Source of the DNA: Wolfiporia cocos | Taxonomy: Eukaryota; Basidiomycota; Agaricomycetes; Polyporales; Phaeolaceae | Direction: 5' to 3' | DNA length: 64,000 nt | Assembly: GCA_029448655.1 (NCBI GenBank) | Contig: JACCLO010000009.1 | Location: forward strand, 1,612,001-1,676,000 | The notes under the pieces: model-generated | What the model saw: the letters and a program-made list of their open reading frames with translations, nothing else | Database searches by the model: none | What the model was told of the DNA's origin: nothing | Position numbers and translations under genes: made by a program | Part shown: in pieces, positions 46,433-58,303 of the stretch | How positions within the stretch are numbered: the first letter of the stretch is position 1 | How the letters are laid out: the number at the start of each line of letters is the position of its first letter

Positions 46433-49400
46433 TTATGATTGATGCGATGTGTTAGAAGTGAATCGTGAAAGGGCGGGGGAGTCAAACTCGAACAAATCAG
46501 ACGTTGTGTCGTAGTCGGAGTCGTCTGAATCGTCATCATACGAGGACATGTTCCCGACATCGAACACGTCCATGAAAGGGGTTTGTGGGGCGCCATGCGC
46601 TACTTCTGACGACTTTGCTAAGATGGCAGCAACCCTGGCCTCCAGTTGTCTGTGGTGCATCGGCGCTGCGGACCGCTCCTGCTGGAAATAACTGCTGAGC
46701 TCGTGGAGGTTCTGCACCATATCTCCTAGATCATCATCTAAAGGATCGTCTGGCAGAACCGGGACGTCTTCTGGCTGAAAGTCGATACGGGATGGCCTAC
46801 CGTACGATAACGACGAGTCGAGTACGGCAAGGAGATTCGCTCTGCAAAGATCGCGAAGCGCACTAGAACGAGGGACACACCAGCCAGACTCTTGCGCGAT
46901 CCCGAACACTTCGGCCACAGATTCTACCTCCTTAGCATCGGCGCGAAGATGGTGATAGAGACTCATCCGAAGGACGTGTTTCGCGGCAGGCCCGCCAGAG
47001 ATCTGCAAAGGTTCGTCGAGCACGTCAAGTGCCTGGGAAGCGAGGTCCGTCTCCAGAAGGCGCAGGAGGGGCATCAATAGCTCGGAACCAAGCAGATCGA
47101 CAGGGGATCGTGTCTCTCTCTGCTGGAATAGGACCTTCAAGATCTGCATAGTGTGTATACAGAGCCACCGCTCTTTGTTGAGCACAAGGCCCATTAGAAG
47201 AGTGATAACATGAGTCCAGTGCTCCGAGCCGTAGTGCTCGCGAAGACTTGCCACCGCCTCTCGTAGGAAATCTTCCTTCGTACGGAAACGGCTTTTCGCG
47301 AATGAAGTCATGATGCGGGAGATACTCGGCCGCTCTTCTTCGTCTGCCAACCATCCAACATTGAGCGCAAACTCTTGCAAAGATTCGTCCTGGATGCCGG
47401 AAGCCATGGCATGTAGACACCACGGGAGCGATAATGTGTATAGATCGCGAAGACGCGCCTCGGTGTCATCGATCAGCCGCGCATCACTGATTTTCGTGAG
47501 GCGCTGCAAGAGCTTGAAGGTAAGGGTAGAAGTCGATGAAGAGCGAAGTCCCGTGAGTAAGCATGACTGCAGAGAGCGTTTGCTACTCCATGTTACTGGC
47601 TGTTGCTCCAGTAGTATATCAGCCGTTCGAGGATCATCCAGGTCCACGCGGGTCAAAAGCGCATCGAGGAACTCCAGGACGTGACCAAACTCCTTCTCAG
47701 CCGTAGTTGATAGGCCTGCGACAGCGCTCCAAAACAACTTCGGCAGCAGCACCACATCAAGATCACCAGAGGAAGTCATCGCGGTCAAGGTCATAATGAT
47801 TCCGACGTTGAAAGACTGAGTACCGGAATCTTCGTGTGCGATAGTGTCTGAGAGACGTCCCAACAGAATATTCAAGTCGCGCTTCGTGACAGGTGGCGTC
47901 AACGCCCTGTATATCTGGAAGGAGCGAAGGGCCAAGTCTCGCTTGTTGCATGCTGTGCCCCACTCTAAGGCTTTGGTTCCCCAGAGCGAGCGCAGCTTCG
48001 GTTGCAGCGGCTCCAGTAGATTGAGCACCTCGGATGTTAGCCACCTAATCTTGGGGCCTGATTGGCTGACCGATTCGTCATCCCTCCAAAGTCGTCCTTC
48101 AACCTCCCGCTCCAGGTACAAAACGGCTGCCTTTAAATCTGACCGAGAGTGGTATACTGAACGATCCGCGATCTCATCATATCCAGACATGCAAGAGCGC
48201 AGGAGCTGAAAGAGCATGTGTCGTGCTCTTTGGCGAACAATCGACTGGCGATGGCTGAGATGCAGAAATAGGGCATGGATAAGCGAGGGAAGTTGTTTTT
48301 CGAACTCCCAGAATCGATCCATTGATGCTTCCGATAGGAAGAGGAGTACGTATTGGAGTTGACCTAAAGTCATCTTGGGCTGATCCGCGAAGAGAACATC
48401 AAGATCCGACCATTCTTCAATCTCCTCTGCTCCTGGATGAGTCATCTTGTGGTCGAGAGTGGGTAGATCTCGCGTAGGCTCCAACAGATTGCAGAGCTCT
48501 TCAAAAACCTTGGTGCCAATTGCACTCTGAGACAAACAGGCGACTACTCTTGATGCGCAATTGACAAACGCTGAAGTTGCGATCTTCGGGGCCAGTTCCA
48601 GCAAATATCTGACTGCGCCATAACCGTTGATTTGGTATGGCGCATCGACCAGCCGCGTCCAGAGGACCAGGACCTGCTCAGCATGGCTCTCAGCGTAGCG
48701 AACAGTCAGCGTCATCAGATGGTAGACCGCCTGACGGCCCTGCCGAGACAGTCCCGACTTTGTGGCATCCATTAGGTCTATGTTTGGAACCCAGTACTCC
48801 AGGCTCTGTAGCAAAAGCAGGGGACTGTGATCGGGATGGCTGTCGAAGACCACGGGCAGCCAGCTTGCGAACTGGGCGAGGACGTGGCTAGATTGATCAG
48901 GATGTTCACCGGCCAGAACATCCGAGATGAGGCGATGGGCATACAAGTAGACGCTGGGAGCAGAGCTACACACGGAAGCCTCATGCTGCATCAACGATAT
49001 AAGGCCAGATGATTGCTCATGTATCGCTTCCAGGATGCTAAAGGCCAGTCGACGAATCTCCAGTATGGGGTGATACAGGTTGGAAAGTCCCAGACACACA
49101 ACCTGGCTGAAGCTGAATCCATGCGCAGGAGGAACCTCGCAAATAGCCTCCGCTATGACCTCGAAGTATCGGGCATTGCTGGTGTCAAGGTCCCTTGTGG
49201 TCACAAAGGCTCGCCTGAGAACCTCGTCCAAGAATCCCCTGTCCGCGGGAGAGTGCATCAAGAGCGAACGGAGCGCCTTCCTATATCGAAAGTAGTTCAA
49301 AAACATTGCAGCTCCAGGTTATGGGTTTGCGCTTACTTTCCAGCATACTGCACAGGCTCGTGGAAAGATGCAAGGATGGCTGTCAAGCGATCCAGGGTAG

Positions 49401-52400
49401 GGCCCGCTTGGAGAGGCTTCGTGTTCATATCCAACGTGGACTTATCTGTGGGAGATGCAGATGATTGGTCCGGCGGGAAGAATGCCTTATGCTATAGGGC
49501 AAATCAACACATAGCACGGACGATATACCAAGGGATCTTACACAAAGAGCTGCCATGGCGCCGACAGCAGCGTTCGATAGGGCCCTTGTCTCCGTCTGGA
49601 ACCGCTGAATGATCTCAGCCTGATCAGCAGGATCTGTGAGGGATTTGCCAGCTGCTGTTTGCATCAAAACTAGGCGTTTTGTGACGCTTTCTGACTGCTT
49701 CCCCAACTGGCACCATTCTTCGCACAGCCTGTACAAAGCTAGATGCATATTGGCTGGGATGAAGCGGTCGGAGTCATTTAACGTCGCTAATCCGTCGAAT
49801 AAACGCTCCACTGTCCCACAGAAGTAGCGACGTAGTCTTTGCAACGAGAAGAGGTCACGGTGCTCTGGGGAAATTAGGAATGCCTGCATGTTCCGAATAT
49901 ACTTCAATACGTGAGCTAAGGCTGCTTGTTTTCCGGAAGATCGCTGATCTTGCAATAAGTGAGCGGTAAGGTAATATATGCGTGCCACCGCTGTGTGAAA
50001 CCGTTCTTGACGGCGAGCACGACCAACAACAGGGGCATTGGTGGCTTTGGGTCTCGAGTCGTCATAGAACTGACGAGACGCTAGTATAGTGAGGTCTTCG
50101 AGTAATTGCGAATATCCATGGGCAGGGAAAGAACTGATGCTTGACACTGCAACATCGCGGAAGAATGAATGGTCTGAATCGAGGAATTGGCTGAGATATT
50201 TGAAGAGATCACGAGTGGTTGTCATCTGGTCGCGCTCGAAATTGGCTTCTGACCGAGCACGAGAGTGATCTCGCATGGGGTAATTCACGGTGGGTCTCAC
50301 ATCGGAAACCTGCGTCGTAGCACAGGCGATCTTAACCCAGATGTGCCATTGATGAATGACATGCTTGTTGTCGTTGATCAGCCGAGAAATATCTTTGTCG
50401 CCGCTGGAGCCAGATCGCTGAGGCATGTTAGGCATTGTCCTATTCTGTATGCCGGATAACTGCATCATATAATGGTGGAACCTGCTCGCAGCCGCGACGA
50501 CTTTGTCGCGGAAGGCAAACAGGACTCGCGGGGCCGAATCCATACAGCCTTGCAAGAAGGCAGGATAAATGTGCGTCCAGAGATTGCGATCAGTGAGCGT
50601 ATCGGAATCAGCTAATTGCAGTGCCAGATCTGATCGGCCCAAGTGCTTCAGCTCCTCCAAGCGCACTGCTTCGTCCGGCTCTAAAACATCCGAGTGGCCA
50701 TTCAGGTACGCGTTAGATGCCGCCTTGCCGTGCAGGGCCAGCACGAAGCGGAACGGTGTGTCTGATCCACTATGGTCCGACGATGTTGGCTCCAATTCCA
50801 AGTGGCTCTCAAGGACGCCTAGCAGGCGAATGGCTTTGACGCCAACGGTATAGACAGTCCTCCTATTGTGACACAGGAGGAAGAGGGAACCTGCTACGAT
50901 CTCTTCCGACCTCGCAAGAATATCTTGCACTTCATTTGTGTCCAATGTCTCGCACAGTTTCTGCATGGTGTAGCTGACCCACTGATCCACGAAGCTGAGC
51001 CAAAGGTTGAGCAACCGTGTTGACTCAACGTTGAGCCTCAGTCCCGAACCTTCGTTGGAGATGAGCGTTGAGTCGAATAGGAAGGTAGACATCCGAGAGA
51101 GTAAGGCAGATGCGTGGGTGTGATCTGCCATGAAGCGCTGCAGCGCGAGGACGGCGGCCTCTCCAACGGCAGGTTCAACGTGTACAACGCCACGGATCAG
51201 CATGTCGAAAGCATCCGCAGGCGCAAGCGAGGAATCAAGACAGCGCGGCCATGTTTGGAACACCATTTGTAATACGCTGATCTGTGGCATGAATTGAGAA
51301 GGGTAGGCCACGGAGCCCTCTGGGTGGCGGCGGATTGTGTAATTGTGCGCGTCCTCGAATGTGGGGCTGAGACGAGTCGCGGACCATTGATCATCGAGCA
51401 CAGACCATTTTCCAACGGTTTGGTAGCACAGGACTGCCACCGTTTTCAAACAGGCATTAGACCGCTCCAGCAAATCTGTCCACCCTGACTTCAAGGAAAG
51501 CGATGACGGAATCAGGTCTGACGAAGACGGGTAATCACTTGGGAGAGGCAATACGGAGAAATCAGCGGAGGATGGCCAGGTTGGGGTCGGCTCGTCTCGC
51601 TCTAAGACATGCAGCGAAAGCAGAATAGCACTTGTGGCAATTGCCATTCTCTCCGGGGCTAGCACACCCAAAGGACCGGTATTCTGTCCTGCTATACTGT
51701 GTTCCTGAAGCAACTCCAAGCAGAATTCGCTACCGAAGTCGAAGTGGCGTGAGAGTATGTAATGAACCATGTACGTGATTGGCTCTATGCGCTCTTCCTG
51801 AGGGTTGACCGTAAGGCGGTTTGTAGGGAAGAAATGCTTCAGGATAGCCTCCAGCTTCGTAATCGCCGCGGACCCAGGCTCGTGGCATCTGTAGAGATAC
51901 GTCCAAAGTAGACGCAACATCCCGTTCAGCACAGGCACTCGATACACCTTTTCCTACGATGAAACGTTCAGCATTTGGTTCAGGAACAAGCGGGTCAGAA
52001 GTACCAACTTTCATCTTACTCAAACCGGCCTCGAAGCATGTGCTCCAATGTTTCAGGAAATATTCTTGTGGCGCCACGCACAGAGACGTCACGGCTAAAG
52101 GATAGGCGACATGCCAGTACCTTGGCTTGGCCATCATGTCCCGGGCCCGGGGGAATATGACCTCAATCGCTTTGGCCCATTCCGGATGATTGACCTCAGC
52201 CTGCGCAGTCTGCGGATGCAATCACATCAGTCCAGATGTCAAATTTAGTACGTAGAAGTTCACCTTGGCTATAGGATGGAGCATGTGCACAAGAGTCTCT
52301 GCAAAGATGGTCTTCAAGCGGTTGCCGTGCGCGTTTTCAAATGATTTTGACAGCGACGCCATAAATTCTGCTCCTTCCTCGAATGATTCCGGCGGCCAAA

Positions 52401-54049
52401 CCTGTCGCGGGAATTCGTTCAATCAGAATACCGACGGAAAGGAACCAGTCGTACTTTGATCTCAACGTGCTTCAACCCTTTGACCAGATTCTCGTACTTG
52501 AAATCCGCATCTTTGGGCACTTGCCCGGAAGCGACAGGTCCTAACTCGGTCAAGAATCTGTCCGTTACGCTCTCAAATCTATCCAGCTATCAATAGAGGT
52601 TACACTTGCGAAGGAAGACTGCATACCGAACGTTGGCGATTTGACCCAGCAACGTGGCATACAACTCCGCATTAGCGCGATGGTTCGCGGACTGAGTTAG
52701 CGACTTAACGTCTGGTCGGCGGAACTGGTCAAATGTGAGCTCCTCAAGGCTATGGCCGACTGCCTCGCTAAGTCCATCTTTCGCCATTGATTGGGTCGCC
52801 GCGATCAACGCGCGACACATAATATAGATGGATGCGAGCGACTTGCGCTCGTTGAGCACGTCCTGGGGCCGTGCCCCGCGCGCGCTTGTCGACGACTGCA
52901 TCGTGTGGTGGCGGAGCAGCTCCGCGCCGACAGGCTCGTTCTGCGATTTCCGCCAGCGCATTACCGAGTCGACCACCTGCTTCGCATGCTTTTGGGCAAT
53001 CTTTCCCAAGGACTGAAGCAGCTCATCAAGCTTGCCATCAACCCCCGGACCCATGACGTTCGTGAGTAACGGATCGCGTTCCTAGGTGCGGTCAGATGAG
53101 CGCCGTGGCGGCAAAATTTGAATAAGGACATACCAGAGGCTGATGGAGAAAGCGGTCGATGTGCGATTCCGCCGACGCCGCGAAGCGGATGAAGATAGCG
53201 TGGAGCGCATAATCAGACGGCGTGCGCGGGTCCATGTTGATCCTGTCCTCCAAGTCAGACAGAGAGCGAGACTCGTCCTGGTTCATCAGCTCGCCGAATG
53301 CGCCGGGCATCCGCGGGACAGGCGGTGGTGATGAGGACGTGAAGTGGTGGCCGTAGTCGCTGCCGGTATCTGAACTATGGAATATGGAGCCCGAATGCGA
53401 GTGTTGTGATCGCGCATATGTACGCTCTCTTGCCCGAGACGGTGTCGCACGCGCCCTTGCATCAGAAGAAACTGGTGTCATCGGCCGAAAGTTCGGCGGA
53501 CTAGCATGCATAGAAGGTTGTTGCTTATGTGGCATGGGAGGGTGATGAGCGAGGGACGATGTGGAACGATTGAATGGGTTCTTCAGCGCTGGGTACGCCT
53601 GGTGATCGAGAGGGGGAAGTGGAGGCGCAGGTTCGGACGACTTCTTGAACGGATTACGGAGAGATGGAAACGAAGTCTTCTTCGAGAACGACGTGTTCCC
53701 AGTCGTGCCCGTGGCGAACGAGGACTGCGCCGAATGGGCAAATGGAGACTTGACCTTACGCGAAGTATATTGAAGTGAATGTGCCGAGTCATCAGAAGTT
53801 ATTGAGTCTCCTCGGTTATGGAAGTAAGACTTGTCTGTGCGTTCTGGAAGGGCTAATGGCGTGAGGATGGTCGGGGAGTCCTGACCAGAAGTCGGAGTCC
53901 CCCAGAACGGACCACCCTGAGAGCGTCCAAAGACTGGAGTAGAATTAATTTCTTCATCGTCAAAATCTGGCCAGCGGAATGAGTATCTGGCGCAGCACTT
54001 AAGAGCAGGAACACGCACCAGGGATTGTAATCTGAATGCCTTCGCTCAT
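46433..54049 (-). CDS. Cell morphogenesis protein of the Tao3/Mor2/Furry family
   Basis: The largest gene in the window, about 2,350 residues, in several exons. Exon 1 is short (54019-54049, MSEGIQITIP). Exon 2 encodes a disordered Ser/Pro-rich region (DFDDEEINSTPVFGRS onward). The Furry N-terminal domain then starts around SDYALHAIFIRFAASAESHI, continues through RYWHVAYPLAVTSLCVAPQE and LNGMLRLLWTYLYRCHEPGS, and passes into HEAT-like repeats. The C-terminal Furry domain includes SLEYWVPNIDL and FLSEASMDRFWEFEKQLP. The C-terminus is acidic. These scaffolds connect NDR-family kinases with Mob proteins in the RAM/MOR network controlling polarised growth. Full length for the family and no damage seen. 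It ends 211 bp from MLH1, convergently. Confidence 0.9.
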
Positions 54050-55253
54050 GATTCCGCCGCTCCCGAGTCTTGTTTCCCGCGCGAGCACCTCAGTCTCAGT
54101 CTCGGTGCAGTGACCCGTAAGGTAGACGGGACTGGCAAAGTCGCTGGATTTCTCGGAGACTGTAATCCAGAACTGTGCTCCTTCCAGCTAGCCTCGCTGC
54201 AGATAGATATCCAGGAGAGTAACTAGTGCTATGGCAGTGAGTACGACCAGGCCTTTCCCAATTTGTCCGAGGCCGGTTGGCAAGCGCTCGCGCCGGCCGC
54301 CACACTCTGGGCAGGCGGCAGTAAACTGTTCTCGAACGGTCTCTGACGCGGCGCGATGTGCTCGCGGAATCTTTTCACAGGCAGCGAATGGAATCGGGCA
54401 AACGATGGTGCCTGCTCATACCGGCCGGTTGGAACCCAGAGAAGGGAGGTGGATTCTTGCTGGCGGCAATGATAATCGCGGATACCTACGTCGGAACGTC
54501 TAGCCTCCAGAAAGCTCGATTGGACTGTAGGAGACACTGGGCCCATTCTTTCATCTGATGACCTCTCCAGGCCACAAGGCGCAGCGTAGGTTCCCAATCT
54601 CCGATGACACTATTACCTATAAATGCTATGAAAAAGCTATTTTGAACGACGATCCCGCATAAAAGGAGTTTCCGCAACGCAACGGCCTGAAGCGGATATG
54701 GTCTAGTTCGTCTACGCCTTCGCTGCATATCTTGTCACGCCCGAACAGCTCGTATGCAGTGCGTCGGGGGTCGGAAATGAAAGCCCAGAAACACTGATCG
54801 TCTGCTTTTGATCGCACATTTTGCAAGCTGGCAGCTCAATGACATCCAAGGATGAAACACGCTCCGAATCATATGGGGGTTCCAAACATAGCCCCTGGGC
54901 TTCCCCACCTCGTCGATTGGCTCCCGCGACGATTTATTTCACGCGCCCGAAAGGATCTCGCTCCGTGACTAGTCGACGCATACAGACTCTGGTATTGGCT
55001 CCCCTTCGCGTCAACGCCGCCGGCACAGTGACCGTGGCTTATATATTGCCCACGAGCTGACCTACCAGAGTTCCTTCATCCTCCAGAGTATCGTCCAGAT
55101 CGCACCATTTGATTGGCTAGAGCTCGCCAGCCACTCGCAGGGGTGTCTTCAATTGTCTCGCGTGTCCTCTTGCTTCTGTTGTGGCTGGCGCTCGATCTTG
55201 ATTGATTCTCCTCTTGATTGACTATCATCGTCCTGTTTGACCTCGTGATCGCC
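54050..55253. other. Intergenic region between TAO3 and the first zinc-finger gene
   Basis: Frames up to 122 codons occur on the minus strand (for example 54229-54597 and 54626-54826). None has a recognised domain or clear splice partners. It should hold both divergent promoters. Confidence 0.35.
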
Positions 55254-56233
55254 ATGAACAATCATCCCTCCCACTATTCTCCCGCATCTTTGGATTTTAT
55301 CCAGTCATCGAGCTTGTTCAACGACGCATCGAGCCCATCGGTATCGAATTTGTTATCAAACCAATCCTTTGTGGGGTCATACGAGGCAGAAGCAAATCCT
55401 CATTTTGTTAGTCTGTAGGTATCACGCGAACATTGTTTCGATATCAAGCTCACCCTGATCCAGCCTGAGCTTCCCGACAATACATACGCCGTCACAACAA
55501 AATGAGACTACGTGTTACCGCTTCGCTAGTTCCATGTGCTCTAGCGCTCGAGAAGAGTGCGTTGATCTTGGATGCCTTTTGCCGTAGTAGAACGGAGATG
55601 CTCATCATCACTTCCATCGCTTCCATCTCCAGACAGCCAGCGTCCTGGCCGGCTCCACCCTTCCCCGACAACCTAGCGTTTACCTCCATCCAACCATCAC
55701 TCATTTTCCCAAGGTCGAGTGATGATGGCCAGCCTCACAACTCCCCCGTATATCCGCCCCATCTCCCACATCTCTCGCCGATGGGCGAACCTTTCCGCGC
55801 TCCGGAGCGGAATGTAACTCAAAGTCACATCCCCCAGTCCACGCGCTGTTCCTGGGATGGGAAATGTGACATGCTCCTAGAGGACCTTTCGCCTTCGGGG
55901 ATTGCGCGTCATCTGAAAGTACACCACTTTGCCGACTCGTGGGACGACCGCCGGCGCGGGACGTGCCGTTGGCATGGAAGCCCATGCACGGGAGGCCGGC
56001 CAATATTTTACGCGAGTTACGGGAAGCACATTGCTGCGGTCCATCTTGGCACGAGCTCAAGGCAATGCCCGAGATGCGGCCGTGCTTTCGTGCGCCCCGA
56101 CACGCTTGACCGCCACATGAAGCGATACTGCCACGCACCGACGCCAGAAGCGTCCAGCGAATCCTGCGGTGTGTTGCCTACTTGCCTGGGAGGCGTGCTT
56201 TCTCTGACGACCTGGGTCTATGCAGGATTGTGA
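55254..56233 (+). CDS. Atypical zinc-finger protein, family member 1
   Basis: Exons join in frame from MNNHPSHYSPASLDFIQSSS through two introns (first donor at 55415) into a last exon ending in TWVYAGL. Three Cys/His modules are visible. Module 1 is CSWDGKCDMLLEDLSPSGIA followed by RHLKVHH (C-x5-C...H-x4-H). Module 2 is CRWHGSPCTGGRPIFYASYG followed by KHIAAVH. Module 3 is an ordinary C2H2-like finger, CPRCGRAFVRPDTLDRHMKR followed by YC, with Cys as the last ligand. The N-terminal half is Ser/Pro-rich and probably disordered. The layout suggests a DNA-binding regulator, but no target is known. It is closely related in its last third to the genes at 57188 and 63422. Confidence 0.75.
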
Positions 56234-57187
56234 TGTTGAAATATAGCGACATGGGCGCTATTGACCGGATCTTGGTGGCCTGTTGTGAGCTACGGGCTCA
56301 GCGCTCATGGCCCGAATGATACTGGTATCCGTGCCTCTGCCCCAAAACGTGGGCCATGTGTGCCAATATGAATGCGGGGCGAGATGTCAGCCCAAGGCGT
56401 ACCTATGCTTAGAAGCACTCTTTCTTGTTTCTTGCGGACGGCCGTGTCACGTCGATATATATTCGTGACATCATGATATCTAGGCATTGGCCGTTCGGTG
56501 GCAGAATCGGAGATAGCCCGCTTCTCCTGTTGCCAATTGCTCATGATGCATTCACAGCAGTCTCCCACAACATGAGACTCCGAGACGCGTTTGAGCTATG
56601 CCACTGCCATTCGCACTCCCGTCAGGCACCTAATTTCAACGCCACGTCGTGCACTATTTCGCAGATGATGTGGATATCCGATGGTGGCGTGACCGAGCCA
56701 TACTAGTACCGGCTCGTCGATCATCGATCAAGCTTGCCCACTATTGAGGCTGTGCGCTTGTAGCCCCGCTCCTCACAGCATTGAAGATATTCTCTTGTCT
56801 TTTCAGAAGGCAGAGGCATTACTCAAGGTCCTTGAAGACCGGTGCCCTTAAACCGTCTGAGTTGGCCTCTTTCGGCTGCCAGATAGATAGATATTAACGC
56901 GGAACATAACGACCGGTGCGTAAATTGACGCCTGGGCTTTAGCCTGAACCGCAATTCTCCACCGTGGTAGCCCGGCTACAGCACTGGTAACCTTCGACGG
57001 GACGTAATAGTGTGGCATAGCGCGCGCCCATCTTGAGCGCGCAAAGTACATCCAGGCGCTGATCAAGTTCCCTGCCGAGGCTGCGAGTACTATCTATCAA
57101 ATCGCATATATAACACGATCGATTGGATGTCGCGTCCACCGCGATCCGCTCGACACCTGGACTGGGCCCCCCACCACCAACCACAGC
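56234..57187. other. Spacer between zinc-finger genes 1 and 2
   Basis: No gene is supported. It probably contains the promoter of zinc-finger gene 2. Confidence 0.4.
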
Positions 57188-58303
57188 ATGCTGTCGTCCC
57201 CCGAGTTCGTCCGTCGTCAGTCTCACTATTCCTCCCTCGAGCTCGAGCTCGCCCTGCGCAGCAATGATGAGCCCGACTTGTACCGTAGCGAAGAGTACCC
57301 ATTGCGCGACGTTGAGGCCGCCGAGGAGTCATCCTTCTGCTCAGACATGTCTCAGTACTTTCCCATGAATGATATGGGATATCAAAACGGCGCCTTCCCC
57401 ACTGGCATGAATGCGGATTGCTTCCCCGTTCTGCTGTCTCAGGGCAAGTCGTGCCACACCATGATGGTTGATGAGCTGACTATTGATGCACAACCGCAGG
57501 TCCTTGGCCACCTCCTGAAATCTCGGAAGACCGATTTCGGCAAGAACAGGTGACAGACTTATCTAGTCTTGCGCCTGAGGCTGCCTACCCAACTGTCTCG
57601 TGGGTCATATGCTTGACTGACTTTCTGCATACTCACATTCAGTACAGTGAGCCCTCGTTTTATCCTATAATCACCGGAAATGTGCACACGGTAGCTGATT
57701 TTGCTGCCACTGCACTTGTTAATCAGTAGGTGTGCTTCGATAAATTGATGATTTGTTGTCTGACAGCAAAAAAGGTCATATCCAAGCACCCAAAATACCG
57801 ATCCGTTTGCTCTTTTAGATCCTCACCCAGCAAGTGTGTCCACGTACGACCAGCCAGTATACCCCAGCAGTCACAGCCACGTACCACAGCCTGAGGAAGT
57901 GCGAGGTGACGCTCGTGTCGAGCACAACTACAACCCTCGGGAGCCTGAAGACGCAGAGCCCTCTTTCCCGCGGGCAGCGTGTCGGTGGGGAGGCCACTGC
58001 TCGGTAGCACTGGATGATCTTACTCCGTCCGGCATCACGAGGCACCTCAGAGAATATCACTTTGGGCGCGATGAATGGGACAATAGGGCCCGTGGCCCCT
58101 GTAAATGGGGAGGAAACGCGTGCACGAGCAAGTTGGGCGAACCCTTATTCTATGCCAGCTTTGGGAAACACGTTGCCTCCGTCCACCTTCGCACAACCGC
58201 ACGGAGATGCCCCGCTTGTCATGAAGCATTCACGCGTGCCGATGTCCTCGATCGGCATCGAAAACGCTACTGCCGGGCCCTGGAATGTCCTCCGAAGACA
58301 TGA
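57188..58303 (+). CDS. Atypical zinc-finger protein, family member 2
   Basis: The first exon starts MLSSPEFVRRQSHYSSLELE and is acidic. Short introns follow, and the last exon contains the zinc-binding part. Modules: CRWGGHCSVALDDLTPSGIT with RHLREYH; CKWGGNACTSKLGEPLFYAS with FGKHVASVH; CPACHEAFTRADVLDRHRKR with YC. The spacing of Cys and His is nearly the same as in the gene at 55254. An in-frame acceptor ending in aaaaaag (near 57775) joins the NQ and SYPSTQNTDPF segments. The N-terminal parts of the two proteins do not align, so only the finger region is conserved. Likely a sequence-specific DNA-binding or chromatin protein, by inference from the fingers. Confidence 0.75.
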